A stretch of DNA of 13,179 nucleotides. It comes from Oscillospiraceae bacterium. GTDB taxonomy: Bacteria > Bacillota > Clostridia > Saccharofermentanales > Saccharofermentanaceae. The notes beneath the pieces are model-generated. The model saw only the letters and a list, made by a program, of their open reading frames with translations, was not told where the DNA came from and did not search any database. Both the position numbers and the translations under genes were made by a program. This document shows, one piece after another, positions 7,110 to 13,179 of this stretch (the first letter of the stretch is position 1; the number at the start of each line of letters is the position of its first letter). The stretch is taken from contig CADCQX010000227.1 in assembly GCA_902803695.1 (NCBI GenBank), positions 1 through 13,179 on the forward strand. Direction: 5' to 3'.

Positions 7110-8156
7110 ATGGAAAAAGGGAAAGAAAGATTACTATTTGTAGATATTGCTAAGGGTATCTGTATCCTTTTGGTTGTTTTGGGTCACGCCATAAGCAAAG
7201 AAAGAGCCATGCACCAATATATCTACTCGGTCCATATCCCGACATTTATCCTGTTGTCAGGCTTTTTCGAGAAGAAACAGGAGAATTATCTTCCTTATCT
7301 GAGAAAAACATTCAGCAGACTTTATTTTCCATTCCTGTTTTTTGTGCTGTTGGATTTCCTGGTGATAATGTTTCAGTATCATACTTCTTTCCTGTATTAC
7401 CTGATCCACAGTTTTCTCGGAGCGACCGGATTTGAATGTGTCTACAATGTGCCGACATGGTTCCTTCTCGACCTGTTTATTGTCAAAGCTGTTTTCCAGC
7501 TGTTCCACCGTATAGATAATGCCAAGCTCATGAAAATGGTGTTGGTGGCGATCATCATCCTGGGAGTATCCTATATGACACTCAGCGACTACTATGATTT
7601 CATTTACAGATACTGGCCGATAAACTCGCTGATACCTGTGCTTACATATTACTGTATAGGATTCCTCGTCAGAAACACCATCAAGATGATCGCTCAGACA
7701 TTTAACGGCGATAATACCAAAGACAAGGTATTTCTGTCCGTAATCATGCTCATGTGCTTTGTCATCTTGATCCCAACATCTCAATTAAACGGTGTGGTCA
7801 GTTTCTTCGGCAACAAATTCAATAATGCATTTGCGTTTCTGTTCAACAGCATGATCGGAGCATTTGCCGTTATTATACTGTCTTGTCTTCTCGCGACTAC
7901 AAAATTGCCTGTCATTAAGAGATTGAACTTCTTCGGAAAACACAGCCTCTTTATTCAGGTTACCCATTACTATCCGTTGACATTCGGATTTTATCCGATC
8001 TTTGAGAATATAGGTCTTTTCGATCGATTCCCTCGCCACAGCATCGAATTTCTGATCTTTGTACTCGCAGTCATCATTTCTACCCTTCTCATTTTCATAA
8101 AAGAAGCTTTCCTCAAACTACTCGAAAAAAAGCAAAAACTGCAGCCCCGGGCGTAA
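7110..8156 (+). CDS. Acyltransferase-3 family integral membrane protein #2
   Basis: 348-residue paralogue of the 1353-2387 product. The N-terminal signature VDIAKGICILLVVLGH again puts the conserved histidine at residue 26, with SRLYFPFLFF and the late motif FGKHSLFIQVTHYY in matching places. About ten hydrophobic helices and no soluble extra domain. The expected role is O-acylation of a surface or lipid-linked glycan. ATG 7110 has no strong ribosome site; CGGG lies nine bases upstream, as in paralogue #1, so translation may be inefficient or use other features. The stop codon lies 12 bases before the -35 box of tRNA-Pro(AGG). A short CCCGG/CCGGG hairpin spans the stop (8146-8164) but is followed by only three T, so read-through into the tRNA is possible. 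Confidence 0.88.
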   Translation: MEKGKERLLFVDIAKGICILLVVLGHAISKERAMHQYIYSVHIPTFILLSGFFEKKQENYLPYLRKTFSRLYFPFLFFVLLDFLVIMFQYHTSFLYYLIHSFLGATGFECVYNVPTWFLLDLFIVKAVFQLFHRIDNAKLMKMVLVAIIILGVSYMTLSDYYDFIYRYWPINSLIPVLTYYCIGFLVRNTIKMIAQTFNGDNTKDKVFLSVIMLMCFVILIPTSQLNGVVSFFGNKFNNAFAFLFNSMIGAFAVIILSCLLATTKLPVIKRLNFFGKHSLFIQVTHYYPLTFGFYPIFENIGLFDRFPRHSIEFLIFVLAVIISTLLIFIKEAFLKLLEKKQKLQPRA

Positions 8157-8168
8157 CATCCGGGTTTG

Positions 8169-8198
8169 TTGACAAAGGATTTTTCTTTGGGTTATACT
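8169..8198 (+). promoter_or_regulatory. SigA-type promoter of tRNA-Pro(AGG)
   Basis: A perfect TTGACA (8169-8174) and TATACT (8193-8198) are 18 bases apart. The tRNA begins 13 bases after the -10 box. Confidence 0.78.
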
Positions 8199-8211
8199 TT
8201 ACGGGCAAAAT

Positions 8212-8287
8212 CGAGGCGTAGCGCAGTCGGTAGCGTACGTGCTTAGGGAGCATGGGGTCGCAGGTTCAAGTCCTGTCGCCTCGACCA
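8212..8287 (+). tRNA. tRNA-Pro, anticodon AGG
   Basis: A complete 76-base cloverleaf with encoded CCA. Acceptor CGAGGCG/CGCCTCG, D stem GCGC/GCGT, anticodon stem CGTGC/GCATG with loop TTAGGGA (anticodon AGG), T stem GCAGG/CCTGT with loop TTCAAGT. The acceptor stem differs from the first proline tRNA by a compensated T-A to C-G pair change, so this is a maintained gene and not a decayed copy. A at wobble position 34 is unusual for a bacterial proline tRNA: it would read CCU as A34, or CCU, CCC and CCA if deaminated to inosine. Confidence 0.96.
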
Positions 8288-8289
8288 CT

Positions 8290-8321
8290 AAAAAAGGAAC
8301 TGTCATATGCAGTTCCTTTTT
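8290..8321. terminator. Bidirectional intrinsic terminator
   Basis: AAAAAGGAACTG (8291-8302) pairs perfectly with CAGTTCCTTTTT (8310-8321) around the loop TCATATG. The T-run at the right serves tRNA-Pro(AGG) on the plus strand, and the A-run at the left gives a U-tract for the lipoprotein gene arriving on the minus strand. Confidence 0.88.
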
Positions 8322-8340
8322 GTTCTTATGTTTATCATTA

Positions 8341-8847
8341 TCAGAATTTCTTCAGATCCCACTTTTTCGGATCGTATGTCCCGTCAACCTTCGTAAATGA
8401 ATTGCTCCTGGAATTGAACTTCATATACTCGATCTTTGTATCATCTCCGTACCAGGAATCAACGCGAATGATATTATCCTGACAAAGATAGATGTAGTAT
8501 CCGTTTGCACCCGTAAGAAGGCTGTACGGACCCAGATCAGAGTGCTTGACGATGACATTCGTGAACTTCGTCACTCCGCCGCCGGAATTATATCCGATAA
8601 GAAGTTCGTCTCTTCCGTCACCATCCAGATCTATGAGCAGGTATCCGATAAGATCTCCCTTGCCCTTGATCTCCGCCGGAACACTAAGCTGCTTGTCGGT
8701 ACCTTCAACTCCGGTCTTAACGCTCTTTTTGTAATACTCAATGGTATCCTTGTACCACTCGTCTTTCGTCGCCGAGCAACCCGACAAACCAAAGACCGCA
8801 GTCAGCAGAAGCGGCACTGTCAGGATCATTACGATGACCTTTCTCAT
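8341..8847 (-). CDS. Small lipoprotein with an Asp-rich calcium-loop-like motif
   Basis: 168 residues. The signal peptide ends in a lipobox LSGC with Cys24, so the mature protein should be lipid-anchored on the outer face of the membrane. The mature part contains LIDLDGDGRDELLIGY (about 71-86), the DxDxDG loop found in FG-GAP/VCBS and EF-hand-like repeats, with Asp73, Asp75 and Asp77 as likely calcium ligands. The rest reads as beta strands and has no enzyme motif that I recognise. GGGGAG upstream of ATG 8847 supports the start. It lies 35 bases after the TerB-like gene on the same strand, so co-transcription is likely, and it ends 20 bases from the bidirectional terminator. Function unknown. 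Confidence 0.85.
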   Translation of the reverse strand: MRKVIVMILTVPLLLTAVFGLSGCSATKDEWYKDTIEYYKKSVKTGVEGTDKQLSVPAEIKGKGDLIGYLLIDLDGDGRDELLIGYNSGGGVTKFTNVIVKHSDLGPYSLLTGANGYYIYLCQDNIIRVDSWYGDDTKIEYMKFNSRSNSFTKVDGTYDPKKWDLKKF

Positions 8848-8882
8848 TTTTTATCTCCCCTTTATATAATTGTTTTCGAAAA

Positions 8883-9623
8883 CTACCACTCTCTCCTTTG
8901 GCTGTTCATTGCATTCATGACATCTCTGATCTGCGATGCGTCGATGATCTTCGCGGATCCGCAGAACGGGCAGTATGCCTTGAGCATCGTCTGGTCAAGT
9001 TCCATCTGGCCTGCGCAGTTAGGACATGTGAGGTCAACCTGTACGGCGTTCTTGTTCATGTCTTCGGCCTTGAAGGAATGACCTGTCTTTCTCGTTACGT
9101 AATCCTTGAACATATCGATGACCCTCTGCTCCTGAGTCGTTACGCCGCCTGTCGTCTTGGCAACGTTTTCGATATCGGATACAAAAGATACGAGTGCGGA
9201 CGGCTCTGCCTGATCGAGGAAAGCCGTAACCGTCGAAAAGCTTATGTTCTGATCTCTGGAGATAGCCTCGACCTTAGCCTTCTCGGAAGCAGGGATCGAG
9301 CTGTCGCTCATGATCTGGCCTGCGATCTTATCAAGTTCGAGGCCCTCATCTACTGAGATGCTGCCGTCGATCCTTGCCATGTAGTAGCAAAGAGCGAGCT
9401 TGCCCAAAAGTGTATTAACGTGCATCGAGCTGAAGTTTCCTCCCTGTGAAGGAGCTGTTGCCCTTGCCTGATACATCTGCTGCTGCCTGTTTTGCATAAT
9501 GTTTGCGACAACCGCCGTTGCTGCTGCTGCGCTTGCTGATGCGACAGCTGTATTTACTATAGAATTGGAATGACGGATAGGTGCCCCAACCATTGTTCTT
9601 AAAAGCATTTTTCCAAGACCCAT
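8883..9623 (-). CDS. TerB-like domain protein with C-terminal zinc ribbon
   Basis: 246 residues in three parts. Residues 1-50 are basic then very alanine-rich (a helix around 22-43, possibly membrane-associated). Residues 70-180 look like a TerB/DjlA-type all-helical domain: GKLALCYYMARIDGSIS with acidic residues following, a second helix pair with FLDQAE, and TTQEQRVIDMFKDYV. Residues 200-221 form a zinc ribbon with CPNC and CPFC (Cys200, 203, 218, 221). TerB-like domains bind metal and occur in stress and envelope-associated proteins; that is family knowledge, and no tellurite locus is present here. GGAGG eight bases before ATG 9623 fixes the start. It probably leads a two-gene transcript with the lipoprotein at 8341-8847. 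Confidence 0.75.
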   Translation of the reverse strand: MGLGKMLLRTMVGAPIRHSNSIVNTAVASASAAAATAVVANIMQNRQQQMYQARATAPSQGGNFSSMHVNTLLGKLALCYYMARIDGSISVDEGLELDKIAGQIMSDSSIPASEKAKVEAISRDQNISFSTVTAFLDQAEPSALVSFVSDIENVAKTTGGVTTQEQRVIDMFKDYVTRKTGHSFKAEDMNKNAVQVDLTCPNCAGQMELDQTMLKAYCPFCGSAKIIDASQIRDVMNAMNSQRREW

Positions 9624-9657
9624 CTTGTATTCCTCCTTGTCGTTTTTTCCTGAATAT

Positions 9658-9663
9658 ATTATA
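9658..9663 (-). promoter_or_regulatory. Predicted -10 box of the TerB-like gene
   Basis: A perfect TATAAT on the minus strand, about 35 bases before ATG 9623. The -35 region falls inside the terminator hairpin of the upstream operon and matches consensus poorly. Confidence 0.45.
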
Positions 9664-9666
9664 CAG

Positions 9667-9703
9667 AAGAAGGCCCGCGATAAAAGATATCTCGAGCCTT
9701 CTT
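9667..9703 (-). terminator. Hairpin terminator at the end of the Dlt-like operon
   Basis: Long stem of about 16 pairs with one mismatch (outer arms AAGAAGG and CCTTCTT), placed 40 bases after the stop of the lipoprotein gene. The following bases on the minus strand are only partly T-rich (TTCTTCTG overlap), so termination may be incomplete and the TerB-like gene may receive some read-through. Confidence 0.6.
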
Positions 9704-9743
9704 ATTGTTTTCGATCAGTATACGGAAAAAGACAAAGAATTGT

Positions 9744-10325
9744 TTATTCCGCAGCGGTATATGTAATAGAATCCACGGTGCCGTCTTTGAAGATGAAGGA
9801 CAGCTTTGTGTCGCCGTCTTTTACCGTCATGGATCCGGTGTCATCACCCTCGATCGTGTATCCGGAATAAAGGCCCTTGACCTCGTCACCGCTCATGCCG
9901 ATGTACGCGCCTTCGGATGTTGTTACGATATCGTCCTTGAGTTCGACGGATGAGATCCTGTCGATGTCGCCGTCAGGGTATGTCCTTACTACAAAATCCG
10001 AATATGTGTAGACCTTATCGAGTCCCTGGAAAGCGCAGGACTCGGCCTCAAAATAACTTACAGGCTCGCCCAGTGAATCCGATACCTCAGAGAAGTCCAT
10101 GTTCACCTTAAGCTCCTTGCCTGCTGTCTTAAATCCGAGCTTGGAGTTGGATTCCTTTGCTGCGCCGTTTGTATCGGCTCCTCCTTCACTCTGCTCGCTT
10201 TGTGTCTCTACGTTACTATTTCCTGCTTCCGTTGTAGTTGCGGTCTCGCCGGTGCTGCTGCATGCTGCTACCGAAGCTGCCATCGACATTGAAAGAAGGA
10301 GTGCTGCATATTTTCTCGATCTCAT
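9744..10325 (-). CDS. Lipoprotein encoded last in the Dlt-like operon
   Basis: 193 residues. The signal peptide ends with a lipobox SVAAC (Cys22), followed by a Ser/Thr/Glu/Gly-rich linker to about residue 60 and a compact beta-rich domain (62-193). The domain holds SCAFQGLDKVYTYSDF, then two similar strand-turn segments (RISSVELKDDIVTTSEGAYI and SMTVKDGDTKLSFIFKDG). I recall similar domains as unnamed clostridial secreted proteins but cannot give a family name. Its start lies one base after the stop of the SGNH gene, and its ribosome site GGAGG sits inside that gene, so the two are probably translationally coupled. It should be anchored on the outer face, where the SGNH protein acts, and is a candidate accessory or sensor for wall-polymer acylation. 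That role is inferred from position only. Confidence 0.85.
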   Translation of the reverse strand: MRSRKYAALLLSMSMAASVAACSSTGETATTTEAGNSNVETQSEQSEGGADTNGAAKESNSKLGFKTAGKELKVNMDFSEVSDSLGEPVSYFEAESCAFQGLDKVYTYSDFVVRTYPDGDIDRISSVELKDDIVTTSEGAYIGMSGDEVKGLYSGYTIEGDDTGSMTVKDGDTKLSFIFKDGTVDSITYTAAE

Positions 10326-10326
10326 T

Positions 10327-11358
10327 TTATTCCTCCAGATTGTTTCTTTGTTCTTCGATCATTTTATTATAGTATTCTATTTTTTCTTCGTAAACTTTGG
10401 TGTATTTCGGATCGTTCCTGTGATCTTCCAGACCATAAGTATCGACCAGCCACTTACCGAAATAGACCGACATCTTCTCAGCGCCGCTTAAGTTCAGATG
10501 AAGACCCGCATCGTAGGTATCCACCGACATATCAAGTCCGATCTCCTCCTGCAGAGGTATCATGTTGATATAGGTAAGGCCGTTCTCAGAAGCGTAGTTA
10601 CTTACCTGCTCATCCCATTCCTCATACCAGTACGGATACTCGGTCGGTGCCTTAATGAGCACCAGTTCGATATCATTGTCCTTACAAAGCTTCGTCATCA
10701 TATCGAGATACTTCATGGCATTGTCGCCGAATGTGTAATCGTCCAGCGGCATCGGCTCCGGGAACTCTCCCTGAGGCCTTACATCCACGCGCATATAGTA
10801 TCCGTTATGTGTCACCTGATCCTTCTCGAAAATGTACTTCAGGTCATCGCCCGTGAGTTCCTTCCACCTTGAATGATATCTGAGGATCGGGAAAACATAA
10901 TCTATAAAACTCTCGTCTTCCGTCATGGACGCCTTGATGTCGTCGACCTTGCTCTTTGACCACTTCATGCCGTCCAGCGTCATCCTGTTATAAGCTTCCT
11001 TCTGAGGCTTGTCGTACTTCAGCGACAAAACGTTAAAAACGACCACCTTCGGCTTCTCATACTTAAGTGTCTCTTCGAGAAGATAATAGGACTGCCAGAT
11101 GAGCTGCTGCGAGCTTCCCCTGATATATGAAGTGATTCCGTATTCTTCCCAGAGCTTGATGGTCGAGAAATTCTCATAGACCTCACAGTCGCCTATGAAG
11201 ATAACGTCGTGATCGGTGGTCTCCTTATAGTATTCCTCCACCATGGCGCCTTCCACGATCTTGCCCATGTATTTAGGCATAAGGAGCCTTTGCGCGAACC
11301 AAAGTCCCGCTATGAGAAAAGCAATTATCAGAACTGATGCTATTATCTTTTTCTTCAT
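10327..11358 (-). CDS. Membrane-anchored SGNH/DltD-like protein
   Basis: 343 residues with one N-terminal helix (about 5-22) and an extracytoplasmic SGNH-hydrolase-like domain. Block I reads DVIFIGDCEVYENFS; the usual serine of GDS is Cys58 here. Asn109 (VVVFNVLSL) may be the block III asparagine. The C-terminal catalytic block is YDAGLHLNLSGAEK, with Asp283 and His287 in the DxxxHLNxxGAxK form typical of DltD-like proteins. In Dlt-type systems this partner acts outside the membrane on the acyl group exported by the MBOAT protein. AAGGAG overlapping the MBOAT stop serves ATG 11358, with an eight-base gap. The protein ends in a charged helix (EEKIEYYNKMIEEQRNNLEE). Whether it hydrolyses or transfers acyl groups cannot be read from the sequence. 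Confidence 0.82.
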   Translation of the reverse strand: MKKKIIASVLIIAFLIAGLWFAQRLLMPKYMGKIVEGAMVEEYYKETTDHDVIFIGDCEVYENFSTIKLWEEYGITSYIRGSSQQLIWQSYYLLEETLKYEKPKVVVFNVLSLKYDKPQKEAYNRMTLDGMKWSKSKVDDIKASMTEDESFIDYVFPILRYHSRWKELTGDDLKYIFEKDQVTHNGYYMRVDVRPQGEFPEPMPLDDYTFGDNAMKYLDMMTKLCKDNDIELVLIKAPTEYPYWYEEWDEQVSNYASENGLTYINMIPLQEEIGLDMSVDTYDAGLHLNLSGAEKMSVYFGKWLVDTYGLEDHRNDPKYTKVYEEKIEYYNKMIEEQRNNLEE

Positions 11359-11366
11359 ATGACTCC

Positions 11367-12977
11367 TTAGAACTGATTATAGATAAACTGCGTCGCGTCG
11401 TAGCCTTCACCGTACGCGCCGAAAACAACGATAACGATAAGAAGCAATGCCAGAAGGAAATGTCTTACTGCAAAATTACTGTCCTTAAACACAACGCCCT
11501 TCTTTGCCTTGATGATGCTCACCGTAAGGATTATCACGAAAGCCGCCGCGAGAACGATGTAGTCGTGCTTTCCAAGTCCGATATTAAGGAGCGATCCGTC
11601 AGCGAAGATCTTAAGATTGATATTCGTGAACATCGTTCCCACCATCTTAAACGTCAAAGGCACGTTCCTGTACACATCGAACATCCTTATCATGCTCATG
11701 AGAAGGACAGTTCTTATGATCTCGAAAATGCCGTAGCCCACCGTGTTCTTGATCTTCACCTTGCTGTGGAACTTGGCATAAAGAGGCTCCAGTTCCTGTG
11801 AGATCATGATGACCACGTAGTTCATGAGACCCCAGACGATGAAGTTCCATGCGGCGCCGTGCCAAAGACCCGTTGTGAACCACACGAGAAGTGACGCGAG
11901 ATATACCGTCACGCGCTTGCCGATCTTCTGGCCGAGATGCTCACGGGACCACTTGGACAGCTTGAGCATCGGTCCGCAGACCGATACCGGATAGAAGATA
12001 TAATCCGTGAACCACGTGCCCATCGTGATGTGCCAGCGGTTCCAGTATTCCTTGATATTTTTCGAAAAATACGGAAGGTTAAAGTTCTCGGCAACGTCTA
12101 TGCCCAAAACCTTGGCTATACCTATGGTGATGTCGATGCCGCCCGTGAAGTCGCAGTAGAGGTCGAATGCATAAAAGAGCATCGCCACGAAAACAAATGT
12201 GCCCTTATACGTATCGGTGTCTGTGGAAAGCGCAATGACCGCCGGAGCGATGCGGTTTGCTACGACCATCTTCTTAAAGTATCCCCAGATGACTCTGGTA
12301 AGACCCTTGGAGATGTTTGTCTCCAGAAGCTTATGCTCACCGAACAGTGTCGGCGCCAGATCGTCATATCTGCAGATAGGACCCTGCACCATCAGCGGGA
12401 AAAACGACACGAACAAAAGGAGCTTAAACGGATTTTTCTGAGGCTCGGTCTTGCCCCTGTAGACATCGATAACGTAGCTGCAGGTCTGGAACGTGTAGTA
12501 CGAGATCGCGGCAGGAATGACGATGTCGAAGTGTCTTATCTTCGAGCCTTCCTTAAGGAAGGAATTGATGTTGGAGATAACAAAGTTGGTGTACTTGGTA
12601 ACGCATAAGAGGCCCAGCGCGATAATGAGCCCGACGAGAAGAACAGCCCACTTTTTCGATTTGGCCTTGGCTTTATAGGCTTTCTTCTCTTCTTTGGAAA
12701 TGGTCTCCTTGCTGGCACTTAAGTATGCCTTGGTCTTTTGGTCGATCCTGCCGATCAGATATGCGGTCAGGAATGCGACGATGAAAGTTACCAGTATGAA
12801 TATCAGATGCGGGCACGAATGATCATGCCGGAGATCTGTGTATTTTCTGTCCGCGACATAATAAAAGCCGATGCTCGCGACCAAAAGGAGCGGCCACTGG
12901 GCTTTTTTCGGAACGATATAGTAAAGTACCGCCAATACTATAACGGATATGATGAATTGCGCGGACGTAAATATCAT
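11367..12977 (-). CDS. MBOAT-family membrane O-acyltransferase (DltB/AlgI-like)
   Basis: 536 residues, polytopic. DltB/AlgI hallmarks are clear: FYAFDLYCDFTGGIDI at 268-283, NRWHITMGTWFTDYIFYP at 313-330 with His316, and GLWHGAAWNFIVWG at 370-383 with the catalytic His373. The family takes an acyl group from a carrier or CoA at the inner face and passes it through the membrane to an outer acceptor. The partial carrier-protein gene lies just upstream (seven bases between) and the SGNH gene just downstream, the usual Dlt-like arrangement. Between Lys45-Tyr46 and the helix beginning LIFILVT there is a polar stretch TDLRHDHSCPH that I do not expect in this family; it is encoded by an imperfect palindrome and may be an insertion. 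ATG 12977 gives the normal family N-terminus, although its ribosome site is weak. Confidence 0.92.
   Translation of the reverse strand: MIFTSAQFIISVIVLAVLYYIVPKKAQWPLLLVASIGFYYVADRKYTDLRHDHSCPHLIFILVTFIVAFLTAYLIGRIDQKTKAYLSASKETISKEEKKAYKAKAKSKKWAVLLVGLIIALGLLCVTKYTNFVISNINSFLKEGSKIRHFDIVIPAAISYYTFQTCSYVIDVYRGKTEPQKNPFKLLLFVSFFPLMVQGPICRYDDLAPTLFGEHKLLETNISKGLTRVIWGYFKKMVVANRIAPAVIALSTDTDTYKGTFVFVAMLFYAFDLYCDFTGGIDITIGIAKVLGIDVAENFNLPYFSKNIKEYWNRWHITMGTWFTDYIFYPVSVCGPMLKLSKWSREHLGQKIGKRVTVYLASLLVWFTTGLWHGAAWNFIVWGLMNYVVIMISQELEPLYAKFHSKVKIKNTVGYGIFEIIRTVLLMSMIRMFDVYRNVPLTFKMVGTMFTNINLKIFADGSLLNIGLGKHDYIVLAAAFVIILTVSIIKAKKGVVFKDSNFAVRHFLLALLLIVIVVFGAYGEGYDATQFIYNQF
12804..12838. repeat. Imperfect palindrome inside the MBOAT gene
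   Basis: CAGAT (12804-12808) pairs with ATCTG (12834-12838), GGCA (12812-12815) with TGCC (12826-12829), and the centre holds ATGATCAT. It nearly coincides with the 33 bases (12807-12839) that encode the extra 11 residues of the MBOAT protein. Confidence 0.5.
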
Positions 12978-12984
12978 CTAATTA

Positions 12985-13179
12985 TCAGTCCTCGTCCTCG
13001 ATCTTCTTGATGAGAGCGTAGAGTGCCTGCGCGGAGTTGAAGTTCTCAGGAACGATCTCCTCTGCAGGGATAACGACATCGAATTCCTCGTTGATCTCGG
13101 AGATAACGGTTACGATGTCGAATGAATCGAGGATCTTGTCATCGATGAGCGTTGTGCATGTATCGAAGTCAACGTCAGG
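12985..13179 (-). CDS. DltC-like acyl/D-alanyl carrier protein, 5' end outside window
   Basis: The last 64 codons and the stop are visible. The phosphopantetheine attachment motif reads ILDSFDIV (Ser at visible residue 19), followed by VISEINEEFDVVIPAEEIVPENF and then NSAQALYALIKKIEDED. The ENFNS turn and helix are closer to D-alanyl carrier proteins than to fatty-acid ACP. Such proteins are about 75-80 residues with the serine near position 36, so roughly 15-20 N-terminal residues lie outside. It should carry an activated D-alanyl or other acyl group as thioester to the MBOAT protein encoded seven bases downstream. A DltA-like ligase would be expected just upstream, beyond the window. Confidence 0.88.
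   Translation of the reverse strand, partial: PDVDFDTCTTLIDDKILDSFDIVTVISEINEEFDVVIPAEEIVPENFNSAQALYALIKKIEDED

Noticed and set aside
8146..8164. CCCGG/CCGGG hairpin over the acyltransferase #2 stop codon as a terminator
   Set aside because: The stem is only five pairs with a nine-base loop, followed by TTTG, too weak to call.
8252..8482. Open frame starting MGSQVQVLSPRP on the plus strand
   Set aside because: It begins inside tRNA-Pro(AGG), crosses the terminator and runs antisense to the lipoprotein gene, with no family features.
11937..12608. Long plus-strand open frame antisense to the MBOAT gene
   Set aside because: The MBOAT frame has full family motifs; the antisense product is rich in Arg, His and Asp with no recognisable domain and no ribosome site.
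12807..12839. Paired frameshifts as the explanation for the odd MBOAT segment
   Set aside because: Shifting the frame there gives a stop soon after and no better match to the family; the 33-base length and palindrome fit an in-frame insertion better.
1..13179. CRISPR arrays, insertion sequences, integrases or prophage genes
   Set aside because: No regularly spaced repeats, transposase or recombinase motifs were found on either strand.

Overview
The window looks like chromosomal DNA of a Gram-positive anaerobe of class Clostridia (Bacillota). The signs are a DltC/MBOAT/SGNH cell-wall acylation cluster, strong AGGAGG-type ribosome sites, SigA-type TTGnnn/TATAAT promoters, tRNA genes with an encoded CCA end, and many short membrane or lipoprotein genes of clostridial type. 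Genus cannot be fixed from the sequence. There are no phage, IS, integrase or CRISPR elements.

Layout. (1) 1-1010 (-): first two thirds of an AMP-forming acyl-CoA synthetase, running off the left edge. (2) 1190-1265 (+): tRNA-Pro(TGG) with its own promoter and terminator. (3) 1353-8156: a compact block of envelope genes: acyltransferase-3 protein #1 (+), GT-C glycosyltransferase #1 (-), patatin-like lipase (+), GT-C glycosyltransferase #2 (-) with a small four-helix membrane protein upstream in the same transcript, and acyltransferase-3 protein #2 (+). The two glycosyltransferases are close paralogues, as are the two acyltransferases. (4) 8212-8287 (+): tRNA-Pro(AGG), again with its own promoter and a bidirectional terminator. 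The two tRNA-Pro genes bracket the whole block as direct repeats. (5) 8341-9623 (-): a small lipoprotein and a TerB-like/zinc-ribbon protein. (6) 9744-13179 (-): a Dlt-like operon in the order carrier protein (5' end cut off), MBOAT O-acyltransferase, membrane-anchored SGNH/DltD-like protein, lipoprotein, with 1-8 nt between genes.

How the genes may work together. Much of the window is acyl or glycosyl chemistry at the cell surface. The carrier protein, MBOAT and SGNH protein should move an activated acyl or D-alanyl group across the membrane onto a wall polymer, and the lipoprotein coupled to them is a candidate outer-face partner. The two acyltransferase-3 proteins and two GT-C enzymes would decorate a lipid-linked or surface glycan; this is inferred from family and proximity. 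No gene here proves the substrate.

Points of most interest: a proline tRNA with A at the wobble position; tRNA-Pro genes bracketing a block of paralogue pairs; an 11-codon palindromic insertion in the MBOAT gene; cysteine where the SGNH nucleophilic serine is expected; and an inverted repeat across a predicted glycosyltransferase promoter.
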